A stretch of 64,000 nt of DNA from positions 1 through 64,000 of the forward strand of contig NZ_JBBUTI010000003.1 in the NCBI RefSeq assembly GCF_038066635.1. The letters run 5' to 3'. This DNA comes from Ideonella margarita (GTDB lineage Bacteria > Pseudomonadota > Gammaproteobacteria > Burkholderiales > Burkholderiaceae_C). The translations under genes and the position numbers were made by a program. Below, in pieces: positions 35,301-43,249 of this stretch. How positions within the stretch are numbered: the first letter of the stretch is position 1; each line of letters opens with the position of its first letter. The notes under the pieces were generated by a model. The model was given only the letters and a program-made list of their open reading frames with translations. It searched no databases and was not told the DNA's origin.

Positions 35301-35578
35301 CCTTCACGCAATTGCGCCCAGAGCGCGTCGTAGGCTGGGCTTTCCACGAAATCCGGCGGGCACAACATGCCGTGGTGCTGGCCCACCAGCTCTTCGCGGT
35401 AGTAGCCGAACAAGCTCAGGAAGTTGGCGTTGGCGTCGTTCACCACCCCATCAAGCGACACCTCCAGCATCGCCAGGCTGCGCTCGATCGATTGCTGTCG
35501 GCGTGCGAGCGCGGCCATGTCCACCGCCGGCTCTCCGCTTTGCAGGGCATCAAATTCATCAGGGGTCGTGGCACTCAT
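32375..35578 (-). CDS. Soluble methyl-accepting chemotaxis protein with seven tandem PAS domains
   Basis: The 1067-residue protein has no membrane segment. Residues ~25-875 consist of seven PAS-PAC units of about 121 residues, each with an 'EFDLNGN..ANQ.FL...GYT..E..G..H..MF' pattern and a 'VW.QA.YNPI.D..G.P.KVVKYA.DVT' end. Residues ~880-1067 form an MCP signalling domain with the tip region IGEIANQTNLLAFNAAIEAA and EVRKLAERS. The PAS units probably bind a cofactor or ligand and sense redox or energy state in the cytoplasm. No clear methylation or CheR-tether motif was located. The downstream triple-CheW gene is coupled by a 4-nt overlap. Confidence 0.92.
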   Translation of the reverse strand: MSATTPDEFDALQSGEPAVDMAALARRQQSIERSLAMLEVSLDGVVNDANANFLSLFGYYREELVGQHHGMLCPPDFVESPAYDALWAQLREGHDVRGDYRGVTSDGRELYLQVHYAPLHDAHNALCGALMVAADITLDRLQALDALAKGEAMENSQARVEFDLNGNLIGANQRFLDALGYTLSEVIGKSHTHFCEAATVESKRYKDGWERLRRGESVHGDFLRVGKTGQRVWFRSTVALVCGLNGQPLKVVSYGIDITRQVQQAQEDQAKLNTLDHTHALAEFDMDGRVLHANEQFQRILGYTQEEAVGMHHSRFMPAGDTEGEDYKAFWANLRAGKPQTGEYACIDKQHRTVWLQASYSPIAVDNGQPAKVLLFAQDITQGQLKALEDASKLSAISRVQGVIEFDLNGNILHANQIFLDLMGYTLDEVKGLHHRMFVDLNEVQGPAYRSFWQRLAQGHHEAGEFQRFGKNAKRVWIQASYNPILDLEGRPFKIVKYAIDVTPAKIQSVEVAARMAAVGASACLMELDRDGRVLMANERMQRALALREGDLVGKDEASLMFEEDHGGAVHAEQWRLLRDGKPSMAEFRRKGAGQREVWLSGTLSPVMGLDGMLQKVLLLGQDVTEQKLQRLESEGKLGAIERAQAVIEFDMQGRVLKANENFLKLVRYSMDDIRGRHHRMFVDSEHAASAEYQAFWERLGRGEFELGEYKRVGKDGREVWIQATYNPIFDPRGNPVKVVKFATDVTDQKLRAAEFESKVNAIDKGQAVIEFDLDGRVLTANRNFQVAMGYTLRELQGQHHSMFCTPDYTQGAEYRDFWIRLSEGAFISGRFHRVGKYNRDVWIQATYNPILDINGKVHKVVKYAYDVTEEVMLERRIATKSAEMGSSVRSLVGSIGTIAANSGVAAELASDAESSAKAGYESLQKAIAAISAIQTSSTRVAEIVGVIGEIANQTNLLAFNAAIEAARAGQHGVGFSVVAGEVRKLAERSSVAAREIASLIEASTLQVGQGADVSKDAVRSFEGIIHNVSRTGGSVKQIAEATNQQRELANHVSGLIDELTANGKAP

Positions 35579-35626
35579 GGGTCAACCTTCTCAAGGGCGC
35601 CCCATCCGGGGCTCATCAGCCCTTGT

Positions 35627-35654
35627 CTTTCGGCTGATGCCCATGTCCGGTTGA
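35627..35654 (-). promoter_or_regulatory. Weak candidate sigma28 promoter for the MCP operon
   Basis: The minus strand has TCAA (35651-35654) and GCCGAAAG (35627-35634) separated by 16 nt, near the sigma28 pattern TAAA-N15-GCCGATAA. The site lies about 50 nt before the MCP start. The mismatches and the one-base longer spacer make this tentative. An 8-bp inverted repeat (catcagcc/ggctgatg) overlaps it. Confidence 0.3.
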
Positions 35655-35725
35655 GCGTGCAGACGCGCCTTCCCCCCGATCAGGCAGCCATCGACGGCAA
35701 CTCCCCGCAGAGTGCGTGACCTAAA

Positions 35726-36385
35726 TCACACAGCGTGTCCCACGCGGTCGGCGCTCTCGTCGCGGGCCTCGTCGTCCAGGTGCTGCACGTCCGCCCAGCC
35801 CACCAGCGTGAAGCCTTCGCCCGTCCACAGCAGGCGGTTGATGCCGGTGTTGGGCAACTCCCAGGTGCGCGGCGCATTGAGGGTGATGCGCGAGGCGGCG
35901 CGGTAGAAACAATCGAGCACGCCGCCGTGGGCCACCAGCACCAGCGTCTTGCCGGCATGGGCCGTGGCAAGGCGGGTGAGCGTGGCCACGCAGCGATCGA
36001 AGAAACCCTGCAAGGTTTCGCCCTCGGGCGGGCCGAAGGCCGGGTCGCGCTTGCGCCATTCGGCGCTGCCTTCGGGGTACTGCTGCTCCACCTCGGCATA
36101 GGTGTGGCCCTGCCAGATGCCGAAGTGCCGCTCACGCAGACCGGCATCGGTGATGAGCGGCAGGCCCGTGACGGCGGCCACCGCCTGCGCCGTGGCATGG
36201 GCCCGTGAGAGGTCGCTGCTGATCAGCACCTCGGGCGCGTCGTCCACCAGTGCCAGTGCGGCGCGGCGCGCCTGCTCCAGGCCGCGCTCATTCAGCGGAA
36301 TGTCGAGCTGCCCCTGCAGCCGGGTTTCCACGTTCCAGGCGGTTTCGCCGTGGCGCAGGGCAATGATGCGTGTCACTCCCTGCAT
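35726..36385 (-). CDS. Histidine phosphatase family protein (phosphoglycerate-mutase-like)
   Basis: The 219-residue protein has the phosphohistidine motif ALRHGETAWN (His about 11), the second Arg/His block SSDLSRAHATAQAV, LRERHFGIWQG and the late VLVAHGGVLD. The family includes cobalamin-pathway and nonspecific phosphatases; the substrate cannot be told. The start overlaps the DUF1840 stop by 1 nt (TGATG), so the two are coupled. Confidence 0.9.
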   Translation of the reverse strand: MQGVTRIIALRHGETAWNVETRLQGQLDIPLNERGLEQARRAALALVDDAPEVLISSDLSRAHATAQAVAAVTGLPLITDAGLRERHFGIWQGHTYAEVEQQYPEGSAEWRKRDPAFGPPEGETLQGFFDRCVATLTRLATAHAGKTLVLVAHGGVLDCFYRAASRITLNAPRTWELPNTGINRLLWTGEGFTLVGWADVQHLDDEARDESADRVGHAV

Positions 36386-36741
36386 CAGACACCCCAGACG
36401 ATGGCCTGCTGCTCGGCGAGCGCACGCTGCATCATGTCGATCAGTGGCCAGGCGCGCTGGCGCAGTGACACCACCGGGGCGCGGCTGGCACCGGTGTCTT
36501 CCTTGTCATCATCCGGGTTGGCCTCGTCAGCGTGTTCGGCGGCGCTTTTCAGCATCTCGGCCCGCACGGCTTCGTCCGCGGCAATCGCGGCCTGCAGGGC
36601 CTCCAGGGCAGCCGGCATCTGGCTCACTTCGATGATGCCCCGGGGGCCGGGCTGCTTGCCGATCAGGCCGAGCACGCGGTCACCGTTGGGGCCGAGCATG
36701 ATGACGTCTGCGCACGCCTTGCTCTTGAACTTGTAGATCAT
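36385..36741 (-). CDS. DUF1840 family protein
   Basis: The 118-residue protein begins MIYKFKSKACADVIMLGPNGD, characteristic of DUF1840, a small family common in Betaproteobacteria. An acidic middle part (DEANPDDDKEDTG) and SLRQRAWPLIDMMQRA near the end are also typical. Function unknown. The ATG at 36741 is preferred to an upstream in-frame ATG at 36786 because conserved sequence begins there. Confidence 0.85.
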   Translation of the reverse strand: MIYKFKSKACADVIMLGPNGDRVLGLIGKQPGPRGIIEVSQMPAALEALQAAIAADEAVRAEMLKSAAEHADEANPDDDKEDTGASRAPVVSLRQRAWPLIDMMQRALAEQQAIVWGV

Positions 36742-36833
36742 GAACGCCTCGCTGCCCGCCCGACGTGGGCCGGCCACCGGCCACATTGTGCCCGCCGGTC
36801 TGGCGGGCGTCGGTGCGGCGCGGGGCGCGGCGC

Positions 36834-38951
36834 TCAGGCCACGCCGGCCTCGGGCGCGGCTGGCTCATTGGCCGCAGGTGCACGGCCGCGCGGACGAGCT
36901 GCAATCTCGAAGCCCCGCACATCCAGCGCCGGGGCGCACAGCTGGCCTTGCCAGCCCGCGCAGCCGGCGTCGCACAGCCAGCGGCGCTGCACCTCGTTGT
37001 CCACGCCCACGGCATAGACAGGCAGCTTCAGCGCCTGGGCAAAGGCGACGATGGCCTGTGCCAGGGCGGTGTCGGGCGTGGCCCGCTGCAAGCCACGCAC
37101 CAGGCTGCGGTCCAGCTTCACGGCAGCCAGCGGAAACCGCCGCCACAAGGCCAGCGCGGTGTCGCTGGCACCGACGTTGTCGAGCACCATGCGCACGCCC
37201 AGGCGGTGCAACGCCTGCAGGTTGAACAACGCCGATTCGGCGTCGGCCTGCAGCGCACTTTCCTGCAGATCCAGCTCCAGCATGTTGGCGGCCCAGCCGG
37301 TCGATTCCAGCAGCGCCGCCACGCGGCGGGCGTAACCGGGCTGGCCAAGGGAGGCCGCGCTCACGTTCACGCACAGGGTCAGCGCCATGCCGGCCTGCCG
37401 CCAGGCCACGGCCTGGTGCAGCGCGCGTTCCAGCGCCCAGTCGTCCAGCGACACCATCAGGCCCAGGCGCTGCACGGCCCCGAGGAACTGCGCCGGCAGT
37501 TGCAGGCCGCGCACCGGATCATGCCAGCGCAGCAGGGCCTCGGCCGCCACGACCTGGCCGGTGCGGGCATCCACGCGGGGCTGCCAGTGCAGGCGGAAGG
37601 CGTCATCGGCCAGACCCTCGCGCACGGCGCGCTCCAGGCGTTCCAAATGCTGGCGTTCATCGTCAGCCAGGCCGGTGTGCACGGTCCAGCCGCGCCCACC
37701 GCCGTCGCGGCCGTTGCGCTGCAGCGCGGCCTCGGCATGGACCAGCAAATCTTCGGCACAGCCACCGCCACGCGGCGTGGCGGCGATGCCGATCTGCAGG
37801 CGCAGGCCTTCGGTGGCCAGCAGGCCGGCGGGCAAGCGGCAGGCGATGCCCTGCAGGCGTTCGGCCAGCCGCTCGGCGGCCGATTCACCGCCTTGCTGCA
37901 GCATCACGGCGAAGCGGGCGCCGCCCAGACGGGCCACGCGCGCATGGGCCGGCGCGCAGGCGCGCAGGCCCTCCACCAGTTCATCCAGGGCGCGGGCGCG
38001 GTTGCGGCCGCTGATGGCGAACAACGCCTGCGCATCAAAGCTCAGGCACAGCAGTGCCACCGAGGGCTCACCCGGGCGCGCCAGCGCTTCGTCCAGCGCC
38101 AGCAGCAGGCCGCTGCGGTTGGGCCACAGCGTGAGGCTGTCGACGCCGGTGGTGCCTATCTCGCGCGGGGCGCTGCTGAGCTTGCGGCCACTTTCGCGGA
38201 ACGACCACACGCGGCCGATGGGCCGGCCGGCGCTCCACTGCGGCTGCGTCTGGCGCTCCAGCGTGATGCCGCTGAGCAGGGTGATGTGGTCGGTGGTGCT
38301 GAGCATCAGCTGCTGACCGATCTGGTGCAGCCGGCGCTGGTAGTCGGCGGGCTGCAGCACACCCAGCCGCATCCAGTCGAACACGGCTTCGTCGCTGCGG
38401 TCGGCCAGGGCGGCTTCGGGCAGCTCCCACAAGGTGGCAAAGCGCCGGTTGAAGGCGCAGATGTGGCCCGACAGGTCGGTCACCAGGATGCCGTCGGCGG
38501 TGGCCTCCAGCGTGGCGCGCAGTTCGGCCAGCAGGGTTTCGCGCTCCAGCGCGGCGGCGGCTTCGGCGCTGCGGTCACGCAGGCGCACCAGCAGGCTGTG
38601 GGGCTGGGCGCCGCCCATGGGTACCACGCTGCGGTGCACCAGGGCCAGGCCGCCATGTTCACGCGGCAATTCCAGGTCCGAGCTCAGTCGGCCGACCCGG
38701 CCGGCACGCACTTCGGCCCAGTAGGCGGCGTCCTCCAGCGTGGGCAGCAGTTCATCGGCAGCGGTGCCCGGCCATTGGTGCGCGGGCTGGCCCAGCCAGT
38801 CGGCACCCGCGCGGTTGATGGCGCGCAGCGTGCAGCTGGCCACATCCACCAGCCAGGCCGGCTCGTCGAGCACCTGCAGCCACTCCTGGGCGCCAGCGGC
38901 GTCCTCCGTGCCGTCGAGCCAGGCCTGCAGGCCTGGTTCGCGGGGAATCAT
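36834..38951 (-). CDS. PAS-GGDEF-EAL protein with degenerate catalytic motifs
   Basis: The 705-residue protein has two PAS-like segments (~10-115 and ~145-260), a GGDEF-like domain (~275-440) and an EAL-like domain (~450-695). The GGDEF signature reads LGGARFAV, so diguanylate cyclase activity is unlikely. In the EAL part the E-A-L and Asn are kept (AAEALLRWHD, CVNVSAASL), but the DDFG motif reads DNVG and AEGVE reads AVGVD, so phosphodiesterase activity is doubtful. It may bind c-di-GMP as a receptor. Its start overlaps the HD-GYP stop by 4 nt. Confidence 0.87.
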   Translation of the reverse strand: MIPREPGLQAWLDGTEDAAGAQEWLQVLDEPAWLVDVASCTLRAINRAGADWLGQPAHQWPGTAADELLPTLEDAAYWAEVRAGRVGRLSSDLELPREHGGLALVHRSVVPMGGAQPHSLLVRLRDRSAEAAAALERETLLAELRATLEATADGILVTDLSGHICAFNRRFATLWELPEAALADRSDEAVFDWMRLGVLQPADYQRRLHQIGQQLMLSTTDHITLLSGITLERQTQPQWSAGRPIGRVWSFRESGRKLSSAPREIGTTGVDSLTLWPNRSGLLLALDEALARPGEPSVALLCLSFDAQALFAISGRNRARALDELVEGLRACAPAHARVARLGGARFAVMLQQGGESAAERLAERLQGIACRLPAGLLATEGLRLQIGIAATPRGGGCAEDLLVHAEAALQRNGRDGGGRGWTVHTGLADDERQHLERLERAVREGLADDAFRLHWQPRVDARTGQVVAAEALLRWHDPVRGLQLPAQFLGAVQRLGLMVSLDDWALERALHQAVAWRQAGMALTLCVNVSAASLGQPGYARRVAALLESTGWAANMLELDLQESALQADAESALFNLQALHRLGVRMVLDNVGASDTALALWRRFPLAAVKLDRSLVRGLQRATPDTALAQAIVAFAQALKLPVYAVGVDNEVQRRWLCDAGCAGWQGQLCAPALDVRGFEIAARPRGRAPAANEPAAPEAGVA

Positions 38952-40297
38952 GCCGCCTCCGGTAGAGGCTGCGGGGCCTCGACGTCAAAGAAATAGGCCA
39001 CGCGCTGTCGGGGGCGCAGGTATTCGGCGGCACGGGCGGGCAGCTGCGCGGCCTTCAGGCTGCGGCGGATGCCGAGGTCACCTTCGCGGTCGAGGTCAAC
39101 GTGCAGCGCCTGATCGGCCGGCACACCGGCTTCGTACACAAGCACGCGCGGCTTGAGCGGGCGGGCGGCGTTCACCGTCATCACCATCGCGTAGCGCTCG
39201 TCAGACAGCTGCACCACAGAGCCCGGCGGGTAGATGCCCATCAGGCGGATGAAGCCGCTGAGCATGTCGGCGTCGAACTTGTTGCGGCTCTGCGCGAACA
39301 TGCGCGAGAGGGCCTCGTGCGGCGTCAGCGACTTCGACGGCACTGCGGCATTGCACAGGTTGTCGTAGGTGTTGACCATCGCCACGATGCGGGCCGCCGG
39401 GCTGATCTGGGTCAGATGCGCGCCACGCGGGTAGCCGGTGCCGTCCGCCAGTTCGTGGTGCTGCGCCAGCACCAGCAGCGCGCCGTTGCTCAGGCCCATG
39501 CGCTGGCCCTGGGCCACGCCCTTGGCCACGTGATCGCGGTAAAGCGCGGCTTCGGCATGGGTGAAATCGTCGTGCAGCAGGCGCACGCGGTCAGGCAGCG
39601 CCAGCTTGCCCACGTCATGCAGCAGCGCGCCCACGCCGATGTCCATCAGCACGCTGTCTTCCAGCTCCAGCGCGCGGGCCAGCAGCAGCGAGATCACGGT
39701 CACGTTCATCGCGTGGGCCGAGTGGCGGTCGCCGCCAGGCTCACCCAGCACGCGCAGGCACAGCTCGCCGTCCACCAGCATCTTGTCCAGCAGGGCGCGG
39801 GTCAGCATGTCGGCGCTTTCGCGCGCCTTCACCGGGGTGCCCACCACGGCGTCACTGATGCGGCGCAGGTCACGGCAGGCTTCGCCGTACTGGCGTTCAC
39901 ATTGGCGCAGCGCGGCCTGCTGGGCAGACACCCGCTCAGCCAGCTCGCGCCGGGCCTGCACGGCGGCGGCTTCGGCCGCACGACGGGCGGCCTGGGCCTG
40001 GTCGGCGGCACTGGCGCCCACGGCGGCGCCCTGCTCATCATTGGCCGCCGGGGTGGCGGCTTCGTCGATGGCGGCCACGCCTTCACCTGCGGGCACCACG
40101 GCCACGCCGTGGATGTCCACATCACTGCGCTCGGGGCTCCAGCGCACTTGGCGCAGCCCCAGACCTTGAATGGTCTCGATCTGCTCGGCCGACGCGATCT
40201 TGAAGCTCGACAGCGGGAAGGGATGCGCCATCCAGCCCACGTCCAGATGCACAAACATCCCGACGCGCAACGCTTGAACCGACACCGTATCCGACAT
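38948..40297 (-). CDS. HD-GYP domain cyclic-di-GMP phosphodiesterase
   Basis: The 449-residue protein has an N-terminal DUF3391-like domain (VSVQALRVGMFVHLDVGWMAHPF), an Ala-rich coiled coil (~90-145) and a C-terminal HD-GYP domain. That domain keeps LLHDVGKLALPD and HHELADGTGYPRG, so it should hydrolyse c-di-GMP. ATG 40297 begins MSDTVSVQALRVG. It is coupled to the downstream degenerate GGDEF-EAL gene by a 4-nt overlap, giving one putatively active and one probably inactive c-di-GMP protein in one operon. Confidence 0.92.
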   Translation of the reverse strand: MSDTVSVQALRVGMFVHLDVGWMAHPFPLSSFKIASAEQIETIQGLGLRQVRWSPERSDVDIHGVAVVPAGEGVAAIDEAATPAANDEQGAAVGASAADQAQAARRAAEAAAVQARRELAERVSAQQAALRQCERQYGEACRDLRRISDAVVGTPVKARESADMLTRALLDKMLVDGELCLRVLGEPGGDRHSAHAMNVTVISLLLARALELEDSVLMDIGVGALLHDVGKLALPDRVRLLHDDFTHAEAALYRDHVAKGVAQGQRMGLSNGALLVLAQHHELADGTGYPRGAHLTQISPAARIVAMVNTYDNLCNAAVPSKSLTPHEALSRMFAQSRNKFDADMLSGFIRLMGIYPPGSVVQLSDERYAMVMTVNAARPLKPRVLVYEAGVPADQALHVDLDREGDLGIRRSLKAAQLPARAAEYLRPRQRVAYFFDVEAPQPLPEAA

Positions 40298-40439
40298 GAC
40301 TATGTTTCCCTGTGCTTGGTCGCCCGGGATCGCCGGGACGACTTCTCTGCACTGGTCATCGGCCATGCCGGCTGAAAACTTGAGACAGGTTGCAACGCCA
40401 TGCAACCGGACACTCAAGCTGCGGCGGTGCCGGCCGCCC

Positions 40440-41363
40440 TCAACGCTGGGCCTGTTCGCGCCAGGTGCCCGGGGCCAGGCCGCTCAGGCGCTGGAAGAAG
40501 CGGGTGAAATACCCCGCATCCGTGAAGCCCAGATCGAGGCCGATGCGCTTGATGCTGAGCGTGGTGTAGGTCAGCTGGCGTTGGGCTTCGAGCATCAGGC
40601 GGTCATGCAGCAGGGCCAGCGCGCTGCGGCCCAGCACCCGCTGGCAGATGCGGTTGAGCTGGGTGGGCGTGAGGCCGAGCTCCGCCGCCAGATCAGCCAC
40701 ACGGGGCTGCAGGCGAAAGCGCGCGTCGATCAAGGCGCGGTAGCGCGCCAGGTGGTCAGCGGCCCGGCCGGCGCCGGCGGCGGGCACCGGCGCATCGTCG
40801 GGCAGCGCACGGGCCAGGCTCACCATGGTTTGCAGCAGGGCGGCGTCCAGCGCCAGCGCGCGCCAGGGCTGGGGGTTGGCGTATTCGGCGGCCAAGGTGG
40901 CCACGGCGCTGCCCAGGCTGCGCGCTGCCGGCCCGTGGCCGCGCAAGGCCAGCCAGTGCGGCTGGGCCAGGCGCGCCCACAGGCCCGGTACGGCGTCCAG
41001 CAGGCTGGCCAGGTGGCGCTCCTGCACCGTCACCACATGGCCTTCCACCCCGGGGTCAAACCGGAAGCCGTGGGCCACCAGCGCCGGCACGCACACCGCG
41101 CAGGGGCCGCGCAAGGGGCATACCTGGCTGTCCAGCCGGGCCTCGGCCTGGCCTTGCGCCATGTACAGAATTTGAAAGAAGGTGTCGTGGCGGTGCGGCT
41201 GGATTTCCCAGTCATGCAGCCGGCTGCGCGACGAGATGGTTTCCACGTGCAGCCGCTCTGACGACGCTGCCCCGCCCTGCTCACCGTAGAGCAGGTAAGA
41301 GGGCAGCGAACGCACCGCAGCGGTGGGCTGGGCGGCTGAAGGGATGGGGGTTTGTGCGGCCAT
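40440..41363 (-). CDS. pobR: AraC-family regulator, PobR-type
   Basis: The 307-residue protein has an N-terminal cupin-like sensing domain (HDWEIQPHRHDTFFQILYMAQGQAEA) and a C-terminal AraC double helix-turn-helix (VADLAAELGLTPTQLNRICQRV and IKRIGLDLGFTDAGYFTRFFQR). It faces pobA with a 104-nt gap, the standard arrangement in which PobR activates 4-hydroxybenzoate hydroxylase expression in response to 4-hydroxybenzoate. Confidence 0.9.
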   Translation of the reverse strand: MAAQTPIPSAAQPTAAVRSLPSYLLYGEQGGAASSERLHVETISSRSRLHDWEIQPHRHDTFFQILYMAQGQAEARLDSQVCPLRGPCAVCVPALVAHGFRFDPGVEGHVVTVQERHLASLLDAVPGLWARLAQPHWLALRGHGPAARSLGSAVATLAAEYANPQPWRALALDAALLQTMVSLARALPDDAPVPAAGAGRAADHLARYRALIDARFRLQPRVADLAAELGLTPTQLNRICQRVLGRSALALLHDRLMLEAQRQLTYTTLSIKRIGLDLGFTDAGYFTRFFQRLSGLAPGTWREQAQR

Positions 41364-41467
41364 GGAATGTTCGAATTGTTCAATGTCTTGCGTTTTCTGT
41401 CCATTGGCTTGGCGCTGCCACGGCCCTACGCTTGCGGCCAGCTATCCACACTTTCGGAGACACCCCC

Positions 41468-42640
41468 ATGCGCACCCAAGTCGCCATCATTGGTGCCGGC
41501 CCGTCCGGCTTGTTGCTCGGCGCCCTGCTGCACAAGGCCGGCATCGACCACGTCATCATCGAACGCCAGTCGCCCGACTACGTGCTGAGCCGCATCCGCG
41601 CCGGCGTGCTGGAACAGGTGACGATGGACCTGCTGGACGCCGCCGGCGTGGGCGCCCGCATGCACCGCGAAGGCCTGCCGCATGACGGGTTCGACCTGTG
41701 CTTCGACGGCCGCCGCCACCGCATCGACCTGCATGCGCTGACCGGCCGCAAGGTGATGGTGTACGGCCAGACGGAAGTGACGCGTGACCTGATGGACGCC
41801 CGCACCGCCGCCGGCCTCGGCACCGTCTACAACGCCAGCGACGTGCAGCTGCACGATTTCAACGGCACCCAGCCGCGCGTGACCTTCACCGCCAAGGGCG
41901 AAGCCCACGAGGTGCACGCCGACTTCATCGTCGGCTGCGACGGCTTCCACGGCGTGGCCCGCGCCAGCGTGCCGACCGACGCCATGCAGACCTTCGAGAA
42001 GGTCTACCCCTTCGGCTGGCTGGGCGTGCTGGCTGATGTGCCGCCGGTGCATGAGGAACTGATCTACGCCAGCGACGAGCGTGGCTTCGCGCTGTGCAGC
42101 ATGCGCAGCAAGAGCCGTGTGCGCTACTACGTGCAGTGCTCGCTCGAAGACAAGGTCGAGCAGTGGAGCGACGACGCCTTCTGGGACGAGCTCAAGCGCC
42201 GCCTGCCGGCCGAAGACGCCGCCCGCATGGTGACCGGCCCGTCGATTGAAAAGAGCATCGCCCCGCTGCGCAGCTTCGTGGCCGAGCCGATGCGCTTCGG
42301 CCGGCTGTTCCTGGCCGGTGATGCCGCGCACATCGTGCCGCCCACCGGCGCCAAGGGCCTGAACCTCGCGGCATCCGACGTCGGCCTGCTCAGCCATGCG
42401 CTGACCGACTACTACCGCGGCAACGCGGTGGGCATCGACACCTACTCGGAGCGTGCGCTCTCGCGCATCTGGAAGGCCGAGCGCTTCAGCTGGTGGTTCA
42501 CCTCGCTGATGCACCGTTTCCCGGACACCGGCGCCTTCGGCCGCCGCATGCAGAGCGCCGAGCTGGATTACCTGGTGAAGTCGGAAGCGGCGATGACCGC
42601 GATGGCCGAGAACTACGTGGGCCTGCCGCTGAACGTGTGA
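41468..42640 (+). CDS. pobA: 4-hydroxybenzoate 3-monooxygenase
   Basis: PobA hydroxylates 4-hydroxybenzoate to protocatechuate using FAD and NADPH. The 390-residue protein has the normal length, the dinucleotide motif GAGPSG (about 9-14), the DG motif GCDGFHGVAR, the second FAD motif RLFLAGDAAHIVPPTGAKGLN, and family blocks such as SRIRAGVLEQ. ATG 41468 follows CTTTCGGAGACACCCCC, with GGAG upstream. No downstream protocatechuate genes are in the window. Confidence 0.96.
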   Translation: MRTQVAIIGAGPSGLLLGALLHKAGIDHVIIERQSPDYVLSRIRAGVLEQVTMDLLDAAGVGARMHREGLPHDGFDLCFDGRRHRIDLHALTGRKVMVYGQTEVTRDLMDARTAAGLGTVYNASDVQLHDFNGTQPRVTFTAKGEAHEVHADFIVGCDGFHGVARASVPTDAMQTFEKVYPFGWLGVLADVPPVHEELIYASDERGFALCSMRSKSRVRYYVQCSLEDKVEQWSDDAFWDELKRRLPAEDAARMVTGPSIEKSIAPLRSFVAEPMRFGRLFLAGDAAHIVPPTGAKGLNLAASDVGLLSHALTDYYRGNAVGIDTYSERALSRIWKAERFSWWFTSLMHRFPDTGAFGRRMQSAELDYLVKSEAAMTAMAENYVGLPLNV

Positions 42641-42687
42641 CACGCGGCTGACACGGAGCCGTCACGCTCCTTGCACATTCCGTCACC
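42637..42687 (+). promoter_or_regulatory. Array of 11-bp-spaced Pho-box-like repeats before the TonB locus
   Basis: Five seven-base units start at 42637, 42648, 42659, 42670 and 42681: GTGACAC, CTGACAC, CCGTCAC, CTTGCAC, CGTCACC. Spacing is 11 bp, as in tandem PhoB sites (CTGTCAT/C + 4 nt). Units 2 and 3 match CTGTCAC at 6 of 7 positions; the spacers are GC-rich, unlike E. coli. The first unit covers the pobA stop codon. A weak hairpin (CGGCT/AGCCG) overlaps, so a 3'-end role for pobA is an alternative. Confidence 0.4.
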
Positions 42688-42835
42688 AGAATCGTCGTGA
42701 AAGAGGTCACAGCCTGCGCCACTGTCAGTGGCTCAAGCACTGAGCCTCACCCGCTTTCACGCGTCGCGAACCGCAGCCGCCCGGCCCGCCCCGGGGGGCT
42801 GCGCTTGTTTGTGGCGCCACACGATCTGGTTCGCC

Positions 42836-43249
42836 ATGCTGCACTTCGACGAAACACCGCCCCGCAAGGCCCGCATCGAGATCATTCCGATGATCGACGT
42901 GATGATGTTCCTGCTGATCTTCTTCGTGCTGATCAGCACCAACGTCATCCCCAGCTTCGGCCTGAAGACCGCCCTGCCCGACAGCAGCACCGCGCAGCGC
43001 ATGGTCACCGACCAGCGGCCGGTCATCGTCACGCTCGGCGCTGACGGCAGCGTCTCGCTCGACGGCCAGGCCGTGCCGGCCGGCACCCTCACCGCCCGGG
43101 TGCAGAGCATCCATCAACAAGACTCGCGCAAGCGCTTTGTCATCAACGCCGACCAGTCGGTGAAGTGGCAATCCGTGGTGGATGTGATGGACGCGCTGCG
43201 CGCCCAAGGCATCGACGCCATCACCTTCGCCACCAAGCGGGTCGGCTGA
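42836..43249 (+). CDS. exbD: ExbD-family energy transducer
   Basis: The 137-residue protein has a short cytoplasmic start, one membrane helix containing the proton-carrying Asp (IIPMIDVMMFLLIFFVL), and a periplasmic domain (RPVIVTLGADGSVSLDGQAV). With ExbB and TonB it would energise outer-membrane uptake. It starts the locus, an unusual order (exbD first, exbB fourth). ATG 42836 (MLHFDETPPRKARIEI) is chosen; upstream in-frame codons encode a non-family sequence. Its stop overlaps the tonB start (TGATG). Confidence 0.9.
   Translation: MLHFDETPPRKARIEIIPMIDVMMFLLIFFVLISTNVIPSFGLKTALPDSSTAQRMVTDQRPVIVTLGADGSVSLDGQAVPAGTLTARVQSIHQQDSRKRFVINADQSVKWQSVVDVMDALRAQGIDAITFATKRVG

Noticed and set aside
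32423..35719. Open frame of about 1,100 codons on the plus strand opposite the multi-PAS MCP
   Set aside because: It mirrors a strongly supported gene, has no recognisable domain and arises from GC-rich codon use; its periodicity only reflects the PAS repeats on the other strand.
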